Shown: in pieces, positions 15,427-23,828 of the stretch
How the letters are laid out: each line of letters opens with the position of its first letter
How positions within the stretch are numbered: the stretch's first letter is position 1
The notes under the pieces: generated by a model
What the model was told of the DNA's origin: nothing
Database searches by the model: none
Seen by the model: the letters and a program-made list of their open reading frames with translations, nothing else
Origin: Thermoproteota archaeon
Lineage (GTDB): Archaea > Thermoproteota > Korarchaeia > Korarchaeales > Korarchaeaceae
DNA length: 41,916 bases
Assembly: GCA_027491555.1 (NCBI GenBank)
Contig: JAOZGN010000028.1
Coordinates: 1-41,916 of the forward strand
Direction of reading: 5' to 3'
Translations under genes and position numbers: made by a program

Positions 15427-16497
15427 ATGGTCGACTGCAAGCGAATTCCGGGGCACCCCGTAGCCGTCTGCTCCATGCCTTACTCCACTATGATAGCCGA
15501 GTTGGCAGCAGAGTTCGACGCCGCGCTGGTGCTCGCAGAGGAGGACGAACTCAGGGGAAATTACGATCTGAGCGAGTGGGGCCGCCACGGGGTAGAGTAC
15601 CTGCACCACTCGATCCCCGACTTCAGCTCGCCCGACCTACTGGAACTTCACGGGCTGGCCCGCTGGGTGGCGTCTGGGGTGTCCCAGGGGAAGAGAGTGC
15701 TCATCCACTGTCTCGGCGGATCGGGGAGGAGCGGTACGGTGGCCGCGGCGTACCTGATCGCCAGCGGGGTGAGCTTTGAGGACGCCGTCGAGGCCGCGAG
15801 GTCCGCAAGAGTGGGGGCGATCGAAACCAACAGCCAGATGGCGATCCTCGAGGCTTACGACCTACTGCTGAGATCCCTGCCAGAACCGAAGCTCTCGAGC
15901 GTGGTATGCCATGGTAGGAAGTACAATTTCGGCAGGGGGAGGAAACACGCGGCGAAGGTCGCCCAGCTGGCGATGAAGCTCTGGAAGCTGACCTCGAGGG
16001 AACTTGGCGTCAAGCCCGAGATGCCGCCCGCGCCGCTGACCGCAGGATCGATCCTGCACGACATTGGAGTTTGCGCGGCTGGGGAGGACAGACACCACGA
16101 GAGTAGCTACCGAGAGATCCTGGAGAGTGACGAGCTGAGGTCAGCGCTCGGTGAGGTGGACCTCACGCTGACAGCTCTTGTGGCCCTCTTTCACAGGAAG
16201 AAGGGAGATCCGAGGAGCGACGAGAGGGTGCCGGATGATTGGATGGATCTAGTGGCCAAGATGGCCGCTGTCGTCAGGGTGGCGGACGCGCTGGACAGGA
16301 CCCTGTGTCAGCTGGTGGACGGTGTGGGGCTGGACTGTCGGGGAGGCGAGTGTGTCTTAACGGTGTACTACAGCAAGAGGGAGCCAGAGGTGGAGCTGGC
16401 GAAGGCTAGGGAGAAGAGTAGACTGTTCGAGGAAGTCTTCGGGGTCAGGCTCAGCTTCAGGTCCGCTTACAAGCCGCGGGCCGACAGGTGGGCCTAG
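15427..16497 (+). CDS. Dual-specificity phosphatase fused to a Ppx/GppA-type HD domain
   Basis: 356 residues. The N-terminal half is a cysteine phosphatase: VLIHCLGGSGRSGTVAAAYL holds the CX5R loop (C95, R101) and IPDFSSPD a candidate general-acid Asp (D65). From about residue 170 an HD phosphohydrolase domain follows: RKHAAKVAQ (H174), ILHDIG (H211, D212), HHESSYREI (H223, H224), ALFHRKKGDP (H256) and VVRVADALDRT (D287). This pattern matches the HD domain attached to exopolyphosphatase/GppA proteins. Both catalytic sets are intact. The fusion suggests joint handling of a phosphorylated small molecule or signalling nucleotide (inference). It appears to be a single-gene unit. Confidence 0.8.
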   Translation: MVDCKRIPGHPVAVCSMPYSTMIAELAAEFDAALVLAEEDELRGNYDLSEWGRHGVEYLHHSIPDFSSPDLLELHGLARWVASGVSQGKRVLIHCLGGSGRSGTVAAAYLIASGVSFEDAVEAARSARVGAIETNSQMAILEAYDLLLRSLPEPKLSSVVCHGRKYNFGRGRKHAAKVAQLAMKLWKLTSRELGVKPEMPPAPLTAGSILHDIGVCAAGEDRHHESSYREILESDELRSALGEVDLTLTALVALFHRKKGDPRSDERVPDDWMDLVAKMAAVVRVADALDRTLCQLVDGVGLDCRGGECVLTVYYSKREPEVELAKAREKSRLFEEVFGVRLSFRSAYKPRADRWA

Positions 16498-16557
16498 GAG
16501 GAGGCGTTGGCGGAACCCTCCTCGCGCGCGAGGGGGTGACCGCCTCACCCGATCAAC

Positions 16558-17061
16558 TCACCCACCCTCTCCGCTCACTATCCTCTCGTAGAGGTCCTCG
16601 CTTATCCAGAAGCCCGATTTCAGGAGTCTGTCCAACTCCCTCCGAAGATCCTCGATCATTCCCTCCCGCCTGGCCCTCATCAAGATGCCGACGGTGCCCG
16701 TGACCTTGAGACCCAGGCTCCTCGCCACCCTCCTGGCCTCACGCTCGTCGAGGAGAACCAGATCGGCCCCCTCCTCTAGGGCAAGCACGATGGCCTCCGC
16801 CTCGCCCTCGTCCAGCTCCCTCGCCAGGACCTTCCTCAGCCTCTCGTCCCGAATCTTCAAAACCCTGATCCAGCGAGCCTCGGCTATCCTCCTGGCGTCT
16901 TCCCTCTCGCCTCCCTCGATCACGCACTCCCTGTAGACGGCCTCCGGCACGAGCACCTCCCCAAAGAGCAGCCTGAGCAGCTCCAGCCTGCCTATCTTGG
17001 CCAAGTGAATGAGTGGAGAGGAGTCGCTAACGACCCTCGGCGAACGCGAGGTCCTCCTCAA
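16558..17061 (-). CDS. DUF3368 PIN-like toxin
   Basis: 167 residues. VVSDSSPLIHLAKIGRLELL is the signature N-terminus of DUF3368 (first Asp). VLVPEAVYRECVIEGG, LDEGEAEAIVLALEEGADLV and LLDEREARRVARSLGLKVTG complete the family pattern. Its start overlaps the end of the UPF0175 antitoxin gene, the standard partner for this family. Confidence 0.88.
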   Translation of the reverse strand: MRRTSRSPRVVSDSSPLIHLAKIGRLELLRLLFGEVLVPEAVYRECVIEGGEREDARRIAEARWIRVLKIRDERLRKVLARELDEGEAEAIVLALEEGADLVLLDEREARRVARSLGLKVTGTVGILMRARREGMIEDLRRELDRLLKSGFWISEDLYERIVSGEGG

Positions 17062-17272
17062 GCTCCTCCCCCGAGTAGTGTCTCTCGACGCCCCTCCTGG
17101 CGAGCTCCTCTATGAACTCCCACTTCGTCATGCCGGCCAGCTTCCTCGCCTTTCCCAGCGGGAGGATCCCCCTCTGGTAGAGGGCGACGGCCAGCTCGAC
17201 CTTCAGGAGGCGCTCCCTGTCCCCCTCGGGCAGCCTCATGGCGGCCAGCACGTCGTCAGGAATAGTTATCAT
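17027..17272 (-). CDS. UPF0175 antitoxin
   Basis: 81 residues. ITIPDDVLAAMRLPEGDRE and ALYQRGILPLGKARKLAGMT, followed by KWEFIEELARRGV, is the complete UPF0175 helix-turn-helix pattern. GATAAACT at 17297-17304, read as AGTTTATC on the minus strand, is a TATA box about 29 bases before the ATG. It is coupled to the DUF3368 gene by a 35-base overlap. Confidence 0.88.
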   Translation of the reverse strand: MITIPDDVLAAMRLPEGDRERLLKVELAVALYQRGILPLGKARKLAGMTKWEFIEELARRGVERHYSGEELEEDLAFAEGR

Positions 17273-17795
17273 CGATCTTCACCCCCTCACGGCCCTGATA
17301 AACTTTAGTCCGACGGGGTCGGGGGAGATCGTCCGCAGAGCGATCGCCGCATCAGGAGGAGCGCCGGCATGCGTGGCGCTCAGGTCAGGGATTGATCTGG
17401 AGGGTTCACGCGCTAAACCCCCTGCGTAGGGCTGAGAAACCTACATCGTGCTCTAGCTGAGTACAGGTCGAGAGGTGAGCTAAACTTCGGCGACCTGGCT
17501 GCACTCAACCGTCGCCCCAACATCCATCTGTAAAGGACTAGTCCCTCAATTCAACTTCGTCGCTATGGTGTATAAGATTACTACAGATCAAGATATATGG
17601 AAAGTATTTAATTAAATCAACTGGTGTAATATTCGACAGATAATCTACTAAGTACAATATCTTTCACCATAGTACACGTTTGATAGTGTTAAACTATTAA
17701 AATAGATTAAAAATTGTCTTTATTGTTAACTTTAAGTCGAGGAGAAGGAAAAGACTTTTATAGAAGTTCTTCGCGGGGTTCTCAGGTGACGTCAC
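17273..17795. other. AT-rich intergenic region upstream of the zinc-finger genes
   Basis: No gene is visible. From about 17570 to 17765 the composition becomes far more AT-rich than the surroundings. An 8-base inverted pair CTATGGTG (near 17563) and CACCATAG (near 17667) brackets the first half. ACTTTTATAG at 17754-17763 is a TATA box and AGGTGA at 17784-17789 a ribosome site for the gene at 17796. The stretch could be regulatory, replicative or the edge of an inserted element. Confidence 0.4.
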
Positions 17796-18494
17796 ATGGG
17801 TTGCACCTCGGATTCCGGACCCCTAGATCTCGAAGGCGCCCAGAGGCTCGCCCTCCTCCTGTCGCTGGAGGGCCTGAGGCTCGACCTGGAGTCCGCCGGA
17901 GTCCTCGAGGAGGAAGACCTGATGAGTCTGTCCTCGGCGGCGGAGGAGTGGGAGGCCGCGGCCCTGGGTCACGACGGGGTGAGCGACGAGGCCGGACCCC
18001 ACTCCGGGAGGGCCGCGGTGATCGCCAGGAGGAGGGCGTACGAGGTCCTCAGGAGGGCCTTCATGAGCCTCCTGACGGAGGTTGTTGAGGCCAGGCCCGT
18101 CGGGGAGGGCGCCATCCTCAAGGTGAGGGTCAGGTGCCCGTTCTGCGGCTACGAGATCGGCCCGCTCACCGTCCTGGAGGCTGCGGGACATGAGCCCAGG
18201 TCGAGATCTCGGTCGGGGCCAGGGCTCGGGAGGCCCCACGACGAGGTGATCCTGGCCCCGCTCGCCAGGCACCTGAGGTCGGCGCACGCCCTCGATAGGG
18301 TGCCGGAGGTCGTGAGTGGGGGCGGAGAGAGGCCGTGGATCTCGGCCCGGCTGACCCGATACAGGTGCAAGCTGTGCGGCGGGGAGAGGACTGGGCTCAT
18401 GTCCGCCCTGGTCCACGTGATTGAGCACGCCTGGTGGGTGCAGGAGCTGGAGGCGGAATCTTCATTCAAGGGAAATAATCCCCTGGAGGTGTGA
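17796..18494 (+). CDS. Double C2H2 zinc-finger protein, paralog 1
   Basis: 232 residues. A helical N-terminal half (about 1-105) is followed by two zinc-finger motifs: CPFC at 114-117 with HLRSAH (H159, H164), and CKLC at 191-194 with H207 and H211 (HVIEH), the latter with exact C-x2-C-x12-H-x3-H spacing. The same architecture recurs in the next two genes. RNA/DNA binding or protein contact is possible but no family is recognised. The high-GC insert between the finger-1 Cys and His pairs (about 128-150) is absent from the paralogs. Promoter and ribosome site lie just upstream. Overall base composition matches the host better than that of paralogs 2 and 3. Confidence 0.75.
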   Translation: MGCTSDSGPLDLEGAQRLALLLSLEGLRLDLESAGVLEEEDLMSLSSAAEEWEAAALGHDGVSDEAGPHSGRAAVIARRRAYEVLRRAFMSLLTEVVEARPVGEGAILKVRVRCPFCGYEIGPLTVLEAAGHEPRSRSRSGPGLGRPHDEVILAPLARHLRSAHALDRVPEVVSGGGERPWISARLTRYRCKLCGGERTGLMSALVHVIEHAWWVQELEAESSFKGNNPLEV

Positions 18495-18499
18495 TTGAG

Positions 18500-19066
18500 A
18501 TGGGAGAAAGCGGGCGTGCTGAGATTCAAGGAAGACCAACAAGATTGGAGCTAAGCCAGATTCAGAGGGACTTGAGATACGCCCTCGAGAGCGGGGAAGG
18601 CCACTTGGCCACCGACGCGATTCCTAGGCTAATAGAAGCTAATCACAGATGTGTTGCACGCGAGATAACTTACTGGGAGCTGGAATCCGAATTTATGAAG
18701 GTCCTGGCCCGGCATTTCCATTCTGAAAATCCGGACGACGATCCGTACCTTGGAACTAAGATTTACTGCCCCTTCTGCGACTGGAAGAGCAGACTCATAT
18801 TTCAGGAGGAAGCGGACCGTCCGAACGATCAGAATTTGCTCAGTGCACTCTTCAACCACCTCAAGGCTAAGCATCACTTCACCAAGATCATCAGAAGGAA
18901 GGAAAGGCCGACGGAATACTGGAAGCTGACGACCTACGAGTGCGCGCTCTGCGCAACCGAGCTCAAGGGAGTGATCTCGGCGCTGATCCACTTCATCGAA
19001 CACGTATGGCTCGGAGAGGGCGACTACATGCGGCTTGATGTCCCTCTTCGTCAGCAAGCTCCCTAG
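18500..19066 (+). CDS. Double C2H2 zinc-finger protein, paralog 2
   Basis: 188 residues from the ATG at 18500, chosen because GGAGGTG (18485-18491) is 8 bases upstream; the gap to paralog 1 is 5 bases, so the two are cotranscribed. Finger 1: CPFC (90-93) with HLKAKH (H120, H125). Finger 2: CALC (148-151) with HFIEH (H164, H168). The segment LKGVISALIHFIEHVW aligns with RTGLMSALVHVIEHAW of paralog 1. The N-terminal 80 residues are helical and poorly conserved. GC content is clearly lower than paralog 1, so the two have not simply arisen by recent tandem duplication. Confidence 0.75.
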   Translation: MGESGRAEIQGRPTRLELSQIQRDLRYALESGEGHLATDAIPRLIEANHRCVAREITYWELESEFMKVLARHFHSENPDDDPYLGTKIYCPFCDWKSRLIFQEEADRPNDQNLLSALFNHLKAKHHFTKIIRRKERPTEYWKLTTYECALCATELKGVISALIHFIEHVWLGEGDYMRLDVPLRQQAP

Positions 19067-19368
19067 GCTCTCGAGCTCATTAGGCGCGCCCCTCTAAGCC
19101 GCGGCTGCGGAGAGCCGCGGCGGCGTCACCTGGCGACAAGCTGTGGGTTCGGGGAGCCAACCGGCAAGGTCGCTAGAAAAGTAAGCAGAGCTGGAGATGG
19201 GGCACATCTGCGCTGTCCCTTTGGACTCCCCATTTCCCCAATCGCCAGGAAAAGTCAACCCCGACTGTAGCGCGGCCGTCCTTAGGGCGCGCCGCCTAAT
19301 GCAATGTTATGCACTATAGCAGCGCGCTCTATAGATTGAATGCGACATAAGATACGAATTCTGGCCAA
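19067..19368. other. Intergenic region with a perfect hairpin
   Basis: No gene is visible. GCCGCGGCT (19098-19106), a 6-base loop and AGCCGCGGC (19113-19121) form a perfect 9-bp hairpin about 30 bases after paralog 2. It lacks a T-tract, so terminator function is uncertain. The rest holds no reading frame I can support. Confidence 0.4.
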
Positions 19369-19425
19369 AAATTTAAATAACAGCGTGGGGGTGAATCCGG
19401 CCCGCCAGGGGCCTTCGGGAGGTGA
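19369..19425 (+). promoter_or_regulatory. Promoter and ribosome site of paralog 3
   Basis: AATTTAAATA (19369-19378) is a strong TATA box and GGAGGTGA (19418-19425) sits 5 bases before the ATG at 19431. Paralog 3 therefore has its own promoter and a leader of about 30 bases, unlike the leaderless TA genes. Confidence 0.6.
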
Positions 19426-19430
19426 GACGA

Positions 19431-19976
19431 ATGGTGGAGAAGTATCCGAGTTCTGGAGGCGGTGATCCGGTTGACTTGTTTGGATGTGGATGGATTAGAG
19501 ACATCCTGGAGAGACTCGGAGAAGAGCTTGAGCGGTCCAGCCCCCTTGGAGAGTACGAGTTCGCTGAGCTGATGACTGCTTACCAGCTCAACCTAGACTA
19601 CCTGGAACTGAAGGAGGTGTTTATGGAGGCCTTAAGCGAGGAGGTCACTGTACAGCTGGAGGACGGCTCTTCCGTTTCCGGCCTCGTCCTTAGGTGCCCC
19701 CTCTGCTCCAAGGCGATGAAGCTCGTATACCTGACGGAGGAGGCCGAGGACTGGGCCGACTATCAGCACCTCCTATCCGATCTCAAGATGCACCTATACG
19801 AGCATCACTGGTTCGGTAATCCGCTGAGAACTGTTCAGGAGGTAGAAAAGGGGGTGAGGACGACCTACAGGTGCAATGTCTGTGGGGAAGAAGTCAGGGG
19901 AGTGATCGAGGCGGTTTGCCACATTATGGTGCACGCCTGCACTGTAGGTGATTGGGATTCGACTTCTCTGACTTAA
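19431..19976 (+). CDS. Double C2H2 zinc-finger protein, paralog 3
   Basis: 181 residues from ATG 19431, supported by the ribosome site; GTG 19422 would overlap that site. Finger 1: CPLC (89-92) with HLYEHH (H121, H125). Finger 2: CNVC (148-151) with HIMVH (H164, H168), again C-x2-C-x12-H-x3-H. The helical N-terminus contains LELKEVFMEALSEEV, comparable to YWELESEFMKVLARH in paralog 2. It is followed by a truncated metallo-beta-lactamase gene. Function unknown; position at the edge of a defence-like island is the only context. Confidence 0.75.
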   Translation: MVEKYPSSGGGDPVDLFGCGWIRDILERLGEELERSSPLGEYEFAELMTAYQLNLDYLELKEVFMEALSEEVTVQLEDGSSVSGLVLRCPLCSKAMKLVYLTEEAEDWADYQHLLSDLKMHLYEHHWFGNPLRTVQEVEKGVRTTYRCNVCGEEVRGVIEAVCHIMVHACTVGDWDSTSLT

Positions 19977-20040
19977 CAGACGACGAGGACGTTGAAGGTC
20001 CCGCCCCTCAAGACTTCTAGTAGGACAGGAGGGGTGACCA

Positions 20041-20226
20041 TTGAATGTAACTGTCTATGATGGGGCAACCACCATAGGAGGGACCAAGATTCACCTGCAG
20101 GAGGGAGAGGATGGTCTCTTCTTCGGTTTCGGCAAGAAGACCTCCAGCTTCTTTATATCGCAGAACCCCCCAAAGGTCAGTTCAGGTGAATATTCCCGAT
20201 TTCAAATAGAGCTTCCAGTTTCTTGA
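20041..20226 (+). pseudogene. 5' fragment of a metallo-beta-lactamase-fold (RNase J-like) gene
   Basis: TTG start after GGAGGGGTGACCA. The frame reads NVTVYDGATTIGGTKIHLQE and EGEDGLFFGFGKK, the first two strands of an RNase J/exonuclease-type MBL protein (compare the VYDGAxxIGGxKI pattern). It then degenerates and stops at 20226 after 61 residues, without any HxHxDH motif. The break coincides with the abrupt start of AT-rich sequence near 20180, where a convergent gene ends. The rest of the gene is not in the window. Confidence 0.55.
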
Positions 20227-20925
20227 CAAAAAATCGCTAACAATATCCTCATCTATACCTTTTTCGACCAGGAAATTTTCTAATTCCTTTCTGCTGACCC
20301 TTATGCTCAGTATTTCTTCTACAGATCTTACCTCTATATCCTTTATTCTCTTTAGTAGCTCATCAGAACTAATCAGTTTCAGTCGATCCTCTTTTTTGGA
20401 CATGACATAGGCATACAAGCAGCTATCATCAACAAAGACCATATGCGTGGTAAAGTTGAAAGTTCGGGGTGGGAAGTCTGCCACCCTTGCAAAGCAGGTA
20501 CGGTTTAGAAAATTAGGTGATGAAGAAGGCATACTTTGTCCATCCAACATGGGAAAAGCATAGTAAACAGAATCTTGACCCAAGATAAGCGATGAAACTA
20601 GAAGTTTCAGATGCTGATCTCTCAACCTATTGTTATTGATCTCAAAAGCCCAAATTCCTCTCCTAATATCGCTGCGTTCTGGGATGAATTTTTTGTACTG
20701 TAGAGCAAGGACGAATCCAATGCTGTTCGGCAAATTTATAGAGCTATCTAATCCCGTTATAGCCTCATATCTAAGGGTGAAGCCGTATAAGAAGGCTTGA
20801 GTAAAAGGACCACCTAGTTGTCTAATGAAATTGATTAAATTTTCGTCTACATTGAGTTCTAGCGTCTTTTCGGAAACTGAAAGTACATTACTCGAGAACA
20901 TCTTAAAGTTTGTCCTAAAAAACAA
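20182..20925 (-). CDS. AT-rich orphan gene, possible nuclease-fold protein
   Basis: 247 residues, strikingly AT-rich and Asn/Ser/Phe-rich compared with neighbours, so probably acquired. GFVLALQYKKFIPE and, later, SVYYAFPMLDG recall a family of uncharacterised proteins with a QYK motif in a hydrophobic strand and a VYYA-P strand. The Q-x-K could be a variant PD-(D/E)XK active site, but this is weak inference. The C-terminus (VRSVEEILSIRVSRKELENF) is helical. No partner gene on the same strand. Confidence 0.6.
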   Translation of the reverse strand: MFFRTNFKMFSSNVLSVSEKTLELNVDENLINFIRQLGGPFTQAFLYGFTLRYEAITGLDSSINLPNSIGFVLALQYKKFIPERSDIRRGIWAFEINNNRLRDQHLKLLVSSLILGQDSVYYAFPMLDGQSMPSSSPNFLNRTCFARVADFPPRTFNFTTHMVFVDDSCLYAYVMSKKEDRLKLISSDELLKRIKDIEVRSVEEILSIRVSRKELENFLVEKGIDEDIVSDFLSRNWKLYLKSGIFT

Positions 20926-21537
20926 TATAAATCTAACGAAAATAGGATTGATTAACGTTCCACATGCCGGGTCAAGAGACCCTGATGAGGGCTTGCCAAA
21001 GGATGATTACGGGCCCTTGCAAAGGAGCTGCGTTGATTATGGGTTTTGTAGTAAGGGGCTACTCGCTCAATACTTACGTTATTCTGGAGCTCAGGGGACT
21101 TGCGTAACTGGCTTGTAAAGTAAAGGATTTTTTATATATAAAATCTATTCTTAATCAGCGAGATTATCTGGCATCTCTCAAGGGTGAATGCTTGCACTCA
21201 TCATCTTGGATATTAAAAAAGCTAACTCGCACTCATTTATCCGAGAAATCAGCGGCATTAAAGACTGGATAACGAAAATAATGTCTCATTAATGATCATA
21301 TTCGTGTCAAAACTCCACCCATTAGAGTCTCTTCGCCCGATGGCCACAATTTCCACATAGAGGGAGATCGGAGGAGGACATCGGTTGGAGGCCTGCATGG
21401 AAGCTTATGAATGTTTCCAGAGGCTCCTGCGGAAGGGGCTAGCGTGTTAAAAGCCGAAGACCCCCAAATTTAGCGTTACCCGAGAAAAATTGGAAATCTG
21501 GGTAGGTAGCTTCAGGCATACTCGAAACGGAATCCAT
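20926..21537. other. AT-rich gene-poor region
   Basis: No supportable gene. It contains an AT-rich near-palindrome around 21129-21149 (GATTTTTTATATATAAAATC) and a small hairpin GGGTC-AAGA-GACCC near 20970. Composition returns to host-like GC after about 21340. It may be the non-coding flank of the AT-rich insertion that carries the gene at 20182-20925. Confidence 0.35.
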
Positions 21538-23184
21538 TTAACCCTCTTTCAGCAACCTTATCCCGAGCACATCTCGAACTGCATCAGATATCAGCCTCCG
21601 CCGCTCCCTCAGGAACTCCTCGTATTTCTCGACGGTCCACAGACTCCCATCCAGTGGTACGAAGTGAGTCCTCAGCAACTCGGGGTCGGCGTCGGATAGC
21701 TGCCCAAGGTACTCGGCCGGATATCTCCTCCCTATGCGCTCGTTGGCCCTTCGAGAGATCAGGGTGATGTTGGAAAAGTCGTCCCACAGGTCCTTCAGTC
21801 CACTCCTGTCCAAGAGATCCTTCGGAAATATGTGATGAACGTGCAACTCGCTCTGCGCAAGATCCGAGATTTTGAACGGGTTGAGCCTAGAATTCAGGTC
21901 CCAGTCCCTGGAGCCAGCCCTGTGGTAAAGCGCCAACAGCAGGGTGAGGTGATACCTCTCATACTCCCCCTCTAGCGCCGAGATGGGGAGCGCCTGACCT
22001 CCCAGGTTCTTCAACAGACCGCCGACGCCCTCTCCCCGTCTTATAGCGCTGATGTCTTCGTTGAGTTCGCTCTCGAGCCTTCCCGTGTACCTCTTCTTCG
22101 CGGAGGCCAGAATGAGCCAGCGAGTTACCTCCTGCCTTAGGTCCTCCCTCAGCACGCCGCCTCGCGACAGAGCCTCCCTGTGGAGGAGGTAGGCGATGGG
22201 GACCAGCAGGTACTTGGACTGGAGGAACCTGGAGCCCCTCACGCCCATCTCGCTGGACAACAGTCTCACGGCCTCGAAGGCCGCTTTATCTGTGCTGTTT
22301 AAGGCCTCTAGGAGTGACTGCCCGCCCATGCCGCTCAGGACCTCCCTCGCCTGATTGAACTTTGTGGTGCCGGTGGAGATGGCCAAGTACAGTCTTATGA
22401 TGGTCGGCTCATCGACATCGAAGCCCTCTCCCTCAAGCCTCTGCAATATCTCGCCGAATCTCCCCCTGAACGATTCTCCCAGATCTCTCCTCGTTCGTCC
22501 AGTTAGCAGGGCCAAGGCGAGGTCAGGCATCTTTATTCTTGTTCCCTTGGAGTTCAAGTTCACAAATATTTTCGATATTTTCTCGAACGTCACGAGGAAG
22601 TTTCCATCGTACTCCAGCCTGGCCCTAACCAGAGGCACGTCGTACGTCGAGAACCGCTCTCGCAGCCTCCTAAGCCCCTTCAGAACGGCTCTGTTTCTAG
22701 AAATCGACTCACCTCCCAAAGCCCTCGCCTTCTCCTCCACCACCTCGTATTCGTCCTCTGAGCTCAACACCTCGGAGACGTTGAACCAGAAAGGATCTCT
22801 CTGGAAGCCCCTGCCCCTCGCAAGCTCGAATCTCTCCTGAACTGGATTGAAAAACAGATTGATCCTTCGCTGACGTCGCCCCACAGTAACATGACCCCTC
22901 TTGAGGAGCAACAGGGAGGTGAGCCTCTGCTGACCGTCGATGACCATGTACCTGCCGTTGTCAGTCCTCAGATCATCGGTAAGAGGCCTGATGAGATCTC
23001 CGTACTCCTCGGTGAAGTCGTTGGGCATTTCCCAGTAGATAATCGCGCCTATGGGAAAATCGCTGTATACTGAGGCCGCCAGATCCCGAACCTGCGGATT
23101 CCTCCACACAAAGGACCTCTGTATCTCCGGGACCACATAGAACCCGGCCTCAATCTGCCTGAGGAGTTCACTCAGGTTAACCAT
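21538..23184 (-). CDS. DUF262 protein with C-terminal HNH-type domain (GmrSD-like)
   Basis: 548 residues from ATG 23184. QIEAGFYVVPEIQRSFVWRN and YMVIDGQQRLTSLLLL are the ParB-like DUF262 motifs (DGQQR). The C-terminus carries ELHVHHIFPKDLL with SNITLISRRANERIG, the His-rich DUF1524-like nuclease domain that in GmrSD and related enzymes cuts modified or foreign DNA in an NTP-stimulated way. Neighbouring EVE and restriction-modification genes are divergent from it. A defence role is well supported by family; the target is not known. Confidence 0.85.
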   Translation of the reverse strand: MVNLSELLRQIEAGFYVVPEIQRSFVWRNPQVRDLAASVYSDFPIGAIIYWEMPNDFTEEYGDLIRPLTDDLRTDNGRYMVIDGQQRLTSLLLLKRGHVTVGRRQRRINLFFNPVQERFELARGRGFQRDPFWFNVSEVLSSEDEYEVVEEKARALGGESISRNRAVLKGLRRLRERFSTYDVPLVRARLEYDGNFLVTFEKISKIFVNLNSKGTRIKMPDLALALLTGRTRRDLGESFRGRFGEILQRLEGEGFDVDEPTIIRLYLAISTGTTKFNQAREVLSGMGGQSLLEALNSTDKAAFEAVRLLSSEMGVRGSRFLQSKYLLVPIAYLLHREALSRGGVLREDLRQEVTRWLILASAKKRYTGRLESELNEDISAIRRGEGVGGLLKNLGGQALPISALEGEYERYHLTLLLALYHRAGSRDWDLNSRLNPFKISDLAQSELHVHHIFPKDLLDRSGLKDLWDDFSNITLISRRANERIGRRYPAEYLGQLSDADPELLRTHFVPLDGSLWTVEKYEEFLRERRRLISDAVRDVLGIRLLKEG

Positions 23185-23357
23185 GGGCAGCACCAGCCTA
23201 GGATGCGAGATTGAGCCCTAAGTCTTTACCAAAAAGCTATCCCGGGGTCGACCCGAGTTAATGTCCTGAAGGCCACCAGCCAGACGTGCATATGAGCGAA
23301 TGATTGAGACTGATGAATGATATTATTAGAAGCAAAGCCCGGTACTGACTGATACAC

Positions 23358-23798
23358 ATGCCCAACTACTGGATCTTCGTCACCAACGGCCCCAACTGGG
23401 AGGTCGTGCGGAAGAAGCTGATCTGGGGCCTGCCGAAGGGTAGGGAGAACGCGATCAGGCGGGTGAGGAAGGGGGACCTGGCGTTCATCTACGTCATGTC
23501 CGAGAAGAGGGGGGATGAGGTCGTACCGCCGAGGATAGCGGGGCTGTTCGAGGTTGCCTCTGAACCCTTCACGAGTTCAGAGCCGGTGTTCAAGGGAGGC
23601 GCGTATCCAAACAGAGTGAGGCTGAGGCCCGTGCTGGTGCCTGATAGGCCGGTTGAGTTCAAGCCCCTGATACCCAAGCTGAGCTTCATCAGGAACAAGA
23701 GGTTCTGGACCGGGCACCTGAGGAGTGAAATGGCTAAGATATCGAAGGAGGGCTATGATCTGCTGAGGAGGGAACTGGGGTGCTACAGAGGGAGTTAA
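23358..23798 (+). CDS. EVE-domain protein 1
   Basis: 146 residues. NYWIFVTNGPNWEVVRKKLI, GLPKGRENAIRRVRKGDLAF and LIPKLSFIRNKRFWTGHL are the typical EVE (PUA-like) fold blocks. EVE domains bind modified bases in DNA or RNA and are enriched next to modification-dependent restriction genes. GATATTATTA at 23319-23328 is a TATA box. The type IIG-like gene follows 30 bases downstream on the same strand, so the two likely form an operon. Confidence 0.87.
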   Translation: MPNYWIFVTNGPNWEVVRKKLIWGLPKGRENAIRRVRKGDLAFIYVMSEKRGDEVVPPRIAGLFEVASEPFTSSEPVFKGGAYPNRVRLRPVLVPDRPVEFKPLIPKLSFIRNKRFWTGHLRSEMAKISKEGYDLLRRELGCYRGS

Positions 23799-23828
23799 AT
23801 AATTGAGAGTCGGAATAAGGTAAATCTG

